Source: Flectobacillus sp. (GTDB lineage: Bacteria > Bacteroidota > Bacteroidia > Cytophagales > Spirosomataceae). From it: a DNA stretch of 5,343 nucleotides. The DNA is taken from assembly GCA_029865665.1 (NCBI GenBank), contig JARXAV010000291.1, positions 1 through 5,343 on the forward strand. Direction: 5' to 3'. The notes under the pieces were generated by a model. That model was not told the DNA's origin. It saw only the letters and a program-made list of their open reading frames with translations, and did not search any database. Positions 1 to 3,853 of this stretch are shown piece by piece (positions within the stretch are counted from its first letter, which is position 1; each line of letters starts with the position of its first letter). The position numbers and the translations under genes are program-made.

Positions 1-669
1 GCCTTAGCTCGTTTGTATCCATATCAGATTGGTAAAAAAGGAAACCTTCAAGAATGGTATTACGATTGGGAAGACGAAGACCCTCAACACCGTCATCAGT
101 CGCATTTATTCGGTCTTTTTCCTGGGCATCATATCCGTCCAGACAAAACACCAGAATTAGCGGATGCTTGTCGTAAAACCCTAGAAATCAAAGGAGATTA
201 TACAACAGGTTGGTCTAAAGGATGGCGAATTAACCTATGGGCAAGACTTTGGGATGGTCCTCGTGCCTACAAAATGTACCGTGAATTATTGAACTACGTT
301 GATCCTGATAATTATCAAGGACCCGATAAAAAGAAGGGAGGGGGAACGTATCCTAACTTGTTAGATGATCACGCTCCTTTTCAGATTGATGGAAATTTTG
401 GAGGAACAGCCGCCGTTATCGAAATGTTAGTGCAGTCAGACGAAAATGAAATCCGCTTATTACCAGCTATTTCGGATGCTTGGGCAGAAGGTTCTGTAAA
501 AGGTATTTGTGCCAGAGGTGGATTTGAATTGGCAATGGACTGGAAAGATAAAGCCCCTACAAAAATTACGATTTCTTCTAAAAAAGGAGGAAAAACAACC
601 TTAGTTTTTGGAAATAAACGTAAAGAAATACAGTTAGCAAAAGGACAAAGCTTGACGATTACTTGGTAA
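1..669 (+). CDS. GH95 family alpha-L-fucosidase, C-terminal part (5' end outside window)
   Basis: The reading frame is open from base 1 and stops at TAA 667-669, giving 222 residues that lack the N-terminus. GH95 enzymes are inverting glycosidases that mostly release alpha-1,2-linked L-fucose (some act on alpha-L-galactose) from plant or host glycans, usually in the periplasm or at the cell surface. Visible GH95 signatures, numbered from the first codon here, are LQEW at 16-19, HRHQSHLFGLFPG at 30-42, GWSKGWR at 70-76, APFQIDGNFG at 125-134 and LLPA at 153-156. After residue about 165 comes a beta-rich C-terminal domain ending in LTITW. Family members run to roughly 750-850 residues, so about a quarter is present. 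The signal peptide and the remaining active-site residues lie upstream and cannot be checked. The gene converges on the hydrolase at 838-1437. Family assignment is firm; the substrate is inferred from the family only. Confidence 0.93.
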   Translation, partial: ALARLYPYQIGKKGNLQEWYYDWEDEDPQHRHQSHLFGLFPGHHIRPDKTPELADACRKTLEIKGDYTTGWSKGWRINLWARLWDGPRAYKMYRELLNYVDPDNYQGPDKKKGGGTYPNLLDDHAPFQIDGNFGGTAAVIEMLVQSDENEIRLLPAISDAWAEGSVKGICARGGFELAMDWKDKAPTKITISSKKGGKTTLVFGNKRKEIQLAKGQSLTITW

Positions 670-829
670 AAAATAATCTTTGTGGATCTCTGTGATTCTT
701 TGTGAATCTCCGTGGAATAAATTGTACCACTGAGCTGCACAGAGAATCACGGAGTTTCGCAGAGAAAAATAATCTTTGTGAACCTCCGTGTTTCTTTGTG
801 GTTCTCCGTGGAGTAAGCTGTACTGCTGA
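669..829. repeat. 10-bp-periodic heptamer array, 4 forward / 3 inverted / 4 forward
   Basis: Eleven consecutive-style units of CTYYGYG plus three bases were found by reading. Array A occupies 678-717 (CTTTGTGGAT, CTCTGTGATT, CTTTGTGAAT, CTCCGTGGAA). An inverted array of three occupies 735-764. Array C occupies 774-813 (CTTTGTGAAC, CTCCGTGTTT, CTTTGTGGTT, CTCCGTGGAG). A and C lie inside a longer direct repeat, 669-733 and 765-829, offset 96 bp and matching at 55 of 65 positions, so the whole block looks duplicated. It fills nearly all of the space between the GH95 stop and the hydrolase stop. Similar degenerate CTTTGTG/CTCYGTG strings are, to my recollection, found between genes in many bacteria, but I cannot verify this here. 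The function is unknown. The inverted middle array makes a hairpin possible. Confidence 0.85.
735..803. terminator. Possible bidirectional hairpin between convergent genes
   Basis: The inverted units 735-764 can pair with forward units 774-803 around a 9-base loop (765-773). The two arms agree at about 22 of 30 positions, with extra G-U pairs possible. The inverted units can instead pair with array A: 748-764 against 698-714 matches at 14 of 17. Its place between two convergent genes (GH95 stop at 669, hydrolase stop at 838) suits a shared transcription stop. There is no clean U-run directly after the stem, so this is not a classical intrinsic terminator; the call is inference from position and folding. 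Confidence 0.35.
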
Positions 830-837
830 TTCTTTTT

Positions 838-1437
838 CTACAATACCAATTCTTTCTCAACCAATTCTATAACTTTTAAAGAGAAAGGCATGAGCGGGTG
901 AATACCAAAGGGGAGTTTGATGTTAGTGCCGATTCTTAACTGAGAACTATCGTTTGGAATAATTGTCGTATCGTATTTTGTCCAAATGGAAGTAACTGGA
1001 AGATGTTTTAAAAGATGAAGATCACCATTAAGTTTTTCTAAGAAAAGACTTTTGGGTCGCATTTCTACACAAGCAATTCTATCAAAAACGTAAGCGGTAA
1101 ACGTACCGTAATGAGGTGTTGAAATCGTAATCAGTTTTTCAGTTCGTTCTAATCCGCCAAGATATTGCAAATAATACCGAGAAACTAGCCCGCCCATACT
1201 AAAGCCTATTAATATAATTTTCTGCTCTTCTCCCAAATTAGAATCAATATAAACTTTTAGTTGTTCCGCCATTTTTTCGATGCTAATTGTCCCATTATTA
1301 GGTTGTAAGGTCAAGCTATGATATACATTTTTCCCTTTACGTTTCAAGTGTGCAGCCATCCGATTAAAAACTTTACACGTATCCCAAAAGCCGTGTACCA
1401 TCACGATAGGCGTAGTTGAATCTTGATAAATAGTCAT
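838..1437 (-). CDS. Small alpha/beta hydrolase (lipase/PGAP1-like esterase fold)
   Basis: This gene encodes 199 residues, from ATG at 1437-1435 to TAG at 840-838. A short N-terminus leads into the first core strand IVMVHGFWD (residues 11-19), whose HGF carries the oxyanion-hole motif. The nucleophile elbow GFSMGG sits at 78-83 with Ser80 as the likely nucleophile. Asp156 in TKYDTTIIP and His180 in FGIHPLM complete a plausible catalytic triad in the right order and spacing. The short size, the triad and the SMGGLVSRYYL helix resemble lipase class 2, PGAP1-like and acetyltransferase/hydrolase proteins. I see no signal peptide or membrane segment, so a cytoplasmic ester hydrolase is the best guess; the substrate is unknown. 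It stands alone on the minus strand, converging on the GH95 gene and diverging from the sigma gene, so it is probably its own transcription unit. No convincing TAnnTTTG promoter was found upstream of its start. Confidence 0.88.
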   Translation of the reverse strand: MTIYQDSTTPIVMVHGFWDTCKVFNRMAAHLKRKGKNVYHSLTLQPNNGTISIEKMAEQLKVYIDSNLGEEQKIILIGFSMGGLVSRYYLQYLGGLERTEKLITISTPHYGTFTAYVFDRIACVEMRPKSLFLEKLNGDLHLLKHLPVTSIWTKYDTTIIPNDSSQLRIGTNIKLPFGIHPLMPFSLKVIELVEKELVL

Positions 1438-1654
1438 GTTATAAATAGATTTAATGTTTGTTCGTTGTTTTTGATGTACTTTATGACGCTACTCTTTTTT
1501 GAAAATAGCTATTGTACTTGGATAATTAGTCAAGTATATATGTTACGTAAATTAGTATTTTTAGCCATATTCCCACTATTCAACAGCAAATAAATATTGC
1601 CTGCTATTCATCTCAGCTTGTCATAATTAACACTCAGCGCTAGTTTTAAGTTTG

Positions 1655-1693
1655 ATAGTACTATGTTTTATACAATTTTTACTTTATAAAACA
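1655..1693. promoter_or_regulatory. Operator-like dyad upstream of the sigma factor gene
   Basis: TGTTTTATA at 1664-1672 and TATAAAACA at 1685-1693 form a perfect 9-bp inverted repeat with a 12-bp spacer, so the half-site centres are 21 bp apart, about two helical turns. Directly adjoining it is the perfect palindrome ATAGTACTAT at 1655-1664. The dyad ends 19 bp before the TACATTTG box, covering the place of the -33 element. This geometry fits a dimeric regulator, but short AT-rich dyads also arise by chance. Confidence 0.35.
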
Positions 1694-1698
1694 ATGTA

Positions 1699-1724
1699 TT
1701 TGAAAAAAATGGTACATTTGTGGC
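1699..1724 (+). promoter_or_regulatory. Bacteroidota-type promoter, possibly giving a leaderless sigma mRNA
   Basis: TACATTTG at 1713-1720 matches the Bacteroidota -7 consensus TAnnTTTG exactly. A TTTG lies at 1699-1702, but the 10-bp gap is shorter than the usual 19-21 for a -33 element, so the upstream half is weak. Since transcripts normally begin a few bases after TTTG, the start would fall at or next to the ATG at 1725, leaving little or no leader. The start codon is not preceded by any Shine-Dalgarno sequence, which agrees with this. Confidence 0.45.
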
Positions 1725-2354
1725 ATGTTTAAGCAAAATACTACATACACAGATTCTCGCTCAGAAAACTTCCTAACAAATGACAGTCAGCGTTGGCAGG
1801 CATTTAAGTTGGGAGACAAACAGGCTTTTGAGCAAATTTATACAAGCTATTTTTCGCACTTGGTCAATTATGGTTCACGTCTTACGAATGATGAAGCATT
1901 GTTAGAAGATGCTATTCAGGATGTATTTATTGAACTTTGGAGACGTAGAGAGTTTTTAACGAATGTTGAGAATTTAAAATTTTATTTATTCAAAGCACTC
2001 CGTAATCAGTTAAGCCGTAATACCCGCAAGGATGTATTTGAAAATGCGGAAGATATTGATAATTTTTTAGACTTACTTTCGAGTATTTCGGTAGAACAAC
2101 AAGCTATCGAAGAAGATAGTAACCAAGAACAAGCGGTTGTACTTGAAAACGCCTTGTCTAAATTGACTAACCGCCAACGAGAAGCTATCAATCTCCGTTT
2201 TTATCACGGATTGTCCATCAATGAAATTGCTTCACTGATGGATATTACCAAGCAAGCAGTCAATAATACCCTTTCCAAATCGTATGCTGTCTTACGTATT
2301 TCATTAAAAGCCTTATCTTATTGGTTTTGCCTTTTTACGGCTTCTCTCTCCTAA
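1725..2354 (+). CDS. ECF RNA polymerase sigma factor, FecI/RpoE-like
   Basis: This 209-residue protein directs RNA polymerase to the promoters of a surface-signalling regulon. Sigma region 2 spans about residues 34-101 (AFEQIYTSYF, then EDAIQDVFIELWRRR at 61-75, then FYLFKALRNQLSRNTRK). Sigma region 4 spans about 139-190 (LSKLTNRQREAINLRFYHGLS, then the helix-turn-helix INEIASLMDITKQAVNNTLSKSY). The linker between them is acidic (residues 103-138). The extreme C-terminus is hydrophobic and aromatic (SYWFCLFTASLS), as in several Bacteroidota FecI-like factors. There is no other ATG near the start, and the domain begins about 22 residues in, so 1725 is the natural start. It is followed after 131 bp by a FecR-type anti-sigma and then a SusC-like receptor, the standard order of a TonB-dependent transduction locus. 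Its likely partner is the 2486-3586 product and its likely target the receptor operon; both are inferred from context. Confidence 0.95.
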   Translation: MFKQNTTYTDSRSENFLTNDSQRWQAFKLGDKQAFEQIYTSYFSHLVNYGSRLTNDEALLEDAIQDVFIELWRRREFLTNVENLKFYLFKALRNQLSRNTRKDVFENAEDIDNFLDLLSSISVEQQAIEEDSNQEQAVVLENALSKLTNRQREAINLRFYHGLSINEIASLMDITKQAVNNTLSKSYAVLRISLKALSYWFCLFTASLS

Positions 2355-2442
2355 TTCTATTATATCATAAATAATTGATAATTAGTGTTTTAAAAAATAA
2401 TTGAAAAATAGTTTATTTTTTTTGATTAGTTTTTTGAAGAAA

Positions 2443-2460
2443 TTGTACCTCTATATATAG
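2443..2460 (+). promoter_or_regulatory. TTGTAC-N9-TAG motif before the anti-sigma gene
   Basis: TTGTAC at 2443-2448 and TAG at 2458-2460 lie 25-43 bp before the anti-sigma start at 2486. The same arrangement, TTGTAC, nine bases, TAG, occurs at 1512-1529 and 3644-3661. If TTGTAC acts as an ECF -35 element, transcription would start just before the ATG. The 131-bp gap after the sigma gene leaves room for such a separate promoter; it is otherwise T-rich with no clear terminator. Function is inferred only. Confidence 0.3.
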
Positions 2461-2485
2461 AACGCAGTTATTAGATTGCATAAAG

Positions 2486-3586
2486 ATGAAATATAACAAT
2501 TTTGGGTTAAATGATTTTTTAAATGATGATTCCTTTATCCGTTGGGTACTCTACGGAGAAGATGATTCGTTATGGACAAAAATTGGCGAAAACGATACTA
2601 CTAAACAGAAACTCATTACCGAGGCTCGTCGTTTAGTATTACAATTGCATGACTACGAAGCCAATACTGTAAATAGTAACATTAATTCTAAAAGTATATG
2701 GAGTCGTATTGAAGCAACGTTAAATGAAGATGAGTCTAGTAACGAGATTACAGAACATTGGTATCAGACTATTTCATTCGGTTGGGTAAAATGGGCAGCA
2801 GTAATTACTTTGTTTATTGGTTTGGGATGGTGGTTATTGCAGCCTAAAAACAATTATGAAAAGATTACTTACGAAGAGTTGATATCTTCTGTTGACGATA
2901 AAAATGCTTTGGTAGAACGAGTAAATGCGAGTGCAATTCCCTTGCGTATTCAGTTAGAAGACGGTAGTGTTATAACGTTAGAAAAAAATAGCAAGTTGAG
3001 TTATCCTACTCATTTTGCAGCGGATAGAAGAGAAGTTTTTTTAAGTGGAAACGCATTTTTTGAGATTCATAAAAATCCGATAAAACCCTTTTATGTATAT
3101 GCTAATGAAGTGGTTACAAAAGTCTTAGGGACAAGTTTTCGAATTCAGGCCTTTGAGCATGAAAAGCAAGTATTAGTGAATGTGCGAACAGGAAGAGTGG
3201 CAGTATTTAAACAAAATCGTATCGACCTTGCAGATCCTGAAACCAAAGGGTTAATTGTATTGCCTAATCAACAAGCACTGTTTAACAGAGTAGATGAAAG
3301 TTTAAATCGTCGTTTGGTTGAAGACCCTTTGCCCGTGATTGCGGAACAAAAAGTAGAGAAACTGTATCTTGAAGATCAATCTGTTAGCACTGTCCTAAAA
3401 TTGATAGAACAACGGTACGGAATCAAAATATTGTATAATGAGGAGTTGCTTGCAAACTGTATCATCACCACTTCTCTAGGAAATGAATCGCTTTATGATA
3501 AATTAGATGTCATTTGTAAAACAATTGGAGCAAGTTATAAAGAAATTGATGCACAAATTATAGTTGAATCGCAAGGCTGTAGGTGA
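2486..3586 (+). CDS. FecR-type transmembrane anti-sigma factor with C-terminal DUF4974-like domain
   Basis: This 366-residue inner-membrane protein is predicted to hold the ECF sigma factor inactive until the outer-membrane receptor signals. Residues 1-99 form the cytoplasmic sigma-binding part, rich in acidic and amphipathic helices (FIRWVLYGEDDSLW; LITEARRLVLQL). One membrane segment lies at about 100-118, with a tryptophan-rich border (WVKWAAVITLFIGLGWWLL). The periplasmic FecR domain follows at about 152-240 (LEDGSVITLEKNSKLSYP; REVFLSGNAFFEI; VLGTSFRIQAF; VLVNVRTGRVAVF). A C-terminal STN-like DUF4974 module lies at about 291-359 (VEKLYLEDQSVSTVLKLIEQRYGIKILY). ATG 2486 is the first start in frame after the AT-rich gap, and there is no Shine-Dalgarno sequence. 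Size and domain order are typical for Bacteroidota. It is followed by a 266-bp gap before the receptor gene. Confidence 0.95.
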   Translation: MKYNNFGLNDFLNDDSFIRWVLYGEDDSLWTKIGENDTTKQKLITEARRLVLQLHDYEANTVNSNINSKSIWSRIEATLNEDESSNEITEHWYQTISFGWVKWAAVITLFIGLGWWLLQPKNNYEKITYEELISSVDDKNALVERVNASAIPLRIQLEDGSVITLEKNSKLSYPTHFAADRREVFLSGNAFFEIHKNPIKPFYVYANEVVTKVLGTSFRIQAFEHEKQVLVNVRTGRVAVFKQNRIDLADPETKGLIVLPNQQALFNRVDESLNRRLVEDPLPVIAEQKVEKLYLEDQSVSTVLKLIEQRYGIKILYNEELLANCIITTSLGNESLYDKLDVICKTIGASYKEIDAQIIVESQGCR

Positions 3587-3643
3587 TTGTTGGAAAATAC
3601 TCTAAGCTACGCTATTTATGCCTGAAATCTTTTAAATGTAAAT

Positions 3644-3661
3644 TTGTACTGATTTAAATAG
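3644..3661 (+). promoter_or_regulatory. TTGTAC-N9-TAG motif before the receptor gene
   Basis: TTGTAC at 3644-3649 and TAG at 3659-3661 repeat the spacing seen before the anti-sigma gene (2443-2460); the two 21-base windows starting at 2440 and 3641 agree at 15 positions. If this is the ECF-dependent promoter, the receptor mRNA would carry a leader of roughly 170 nt that includes both hairpins at 3745-3814. It is a pattern match only. Confidence 0.3.
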
Positions 3662-3738
3662 TTAAAATTCTTATTCACAATGGTTACATATTTTGTTTTG
3701 ATCACTAATTAAAGAATCTTAGTATAATTTTTTTTAAT

Positions 3739-3770
3739 AAAAAAGGGAAAAGATGTTGGCGCATCTTCCC
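3739..3770 (-). terminator. Intrinsic-terminator-like hairpin, oriented on the minus strand
   Basis: GATG 3752-3755 pairs with CATC 3762-3765 around the loop TTGGCG. The stem continues with two A-T pairs (3750-3751 with 3766-3767), a two-base bulge (3748-3749), and GGG 3745-3747 with CCC 3768-3770. Read on the minus strand, the stem is followed at once by six T (3744-3739), the classical form of a factor-independent terminator. On the plus strand the stem is followed by CCAGAGTC with no T-run, so only the minus orientation fits. Confidence 0.5.
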
Positions 3771-3778
3771 CCAGAGTC

Positions 3779-3814
3779 TTAGCCCCTCTTTGCACGTAAA
3801 GCTGTGGGGACTAA
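3779..3814. other. Second strong hairpin in the receptor upstream region
   Basis: TTAGCCCC (3779-3786) pairs with GGGGACTAA (3806-3814), eight pairs with a single bulged A at 3810. Inside, CTTT (3788-3791) pairs with AAAG (3798-3801) around the loop GCACGT, which contains a self-complementary ACGT. The structure is possible on either strand. It lies 39 bp before the receptor ATG and may act in a leader or form the body of the proposed minus-strand RNA. Confidence 0.5.
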
Positions 3815-3845
3815 ATCGTTTTGTCCTAATTCAAACAAAAGTTAA

Positions 3846-3853
3846 CAAATGTA
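3846..3853 (-). promoter_or_regulatory. Minus-strand TACATTTG box overlapping the receptor start
   Basis: The plus-strand bases CAAATGTA read TACATTTG on the minus strand, an exact TAnnTTTG match and the same octamer seen before the sigma gene at 1713-1720. It would drive leftward transcription starting near 3840. The -33 element expected about 20 bp further right is only a T-rich tract (minus strand of 3871-3876), so promoter strength is uncertain. Confidence 0.35.

Larger units (their letters stand above)
1438..1724. other. Divergent intergenic control region
   Basis: These 287 bp separate the minus-strand hydrolase from the plus-strand sigma factor gene. The stretch is strongly AT-rich and no supportable small gene was seen in it. 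It contains a TTGTAC-N9-TAG motif (1512-1529), a perfect 10-bp palindrome ATAGTACTAT (1655-1664), a 9-bp dyad (1664-1693) and a promoter box (1713-1720); the last three are described separately. No terminator-like hairpin was seen. Confidence 0.6.
3739..3840 (-). ncRNA. Candidate small RNA of about 100 nt, divergent from the receptor gene
   Basis: This is proposed from three aligned signals. A perfect minus-strand TAnnTTTG box (3853-3846) would set a start near 3840. A bulged hairpin lies at 3779-3814. The intrinsic-terminator-like stem with a six-U tail ends at 3739. The resulting RNA would be antisense to the receptor mRNA leader if that leader starts upstream. Small RNAs antisense to SusC-type loci have been described in Bacteroides, which makes the idea reasonable. 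The -33 element is weak, and the same bases could instead work as a plus-strand structured leader. The 5' end is approximate. Confidence 0.35.
3587..3852. other. Intergenic region between anti-sigma and receptor genes
   Basis: The 266 bp contain no supportable protein gene. The left half (3587-3735) is AT-rich and carries TTGTAC-N9-TAG at 3644-3661; no full TAnnTTTG box was seen on the plus strand. The right half (3739-3814) is markedly more GC-rich and folds into two hairpins, suggesting an RNA element. That element could be the 5' leader of the receptor mRNA or an independent minus-strand RNA; both readings are given in separate entries. Confidence 0.7.

Noticed and set aside
381..740. 119-codon minus-strand frame opposite the GH95 gene
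   Set aside because: It overlaps a clearly recognisable GH95 coding frame and runs into the repeat array; its translation shows no familiar domain.
669..829. CRISPR array
   Set aside because: The repeated unit is only 10 bp with 3 variable bases, there are no unique spacers of 25-40 bp, and the middle units are inverted.
2006..2191. 61-codon minus-strand frame inside the sigma factor gene
   Set aside because: It lies opposite the sigma factor region 2 to region 4 linker and has no recognisable domain or start signals.
2355..2485. Small gene or terminator between sigma and anti-sigma genes
   Set aside because: The stretch is T-rich and low in complexity; no hairpin with a GC stem and no plausible short coding frame was seen.
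3723..3728. TATAAT as a -10 box for the receptor gene
   Set aside because: It matches the E. coli consensus, not the Bacteroidota TAnnTTTG form, no matching -35 was seen, and such strings are common in AT-rich DNA.
3745..3772. Plus-strand terminator for the anti-sigma gene
   Set aside because: The A-rich tract precedes the stem and no T-run follows it on the plus strand; the structure has terminator form only on the minus strand.
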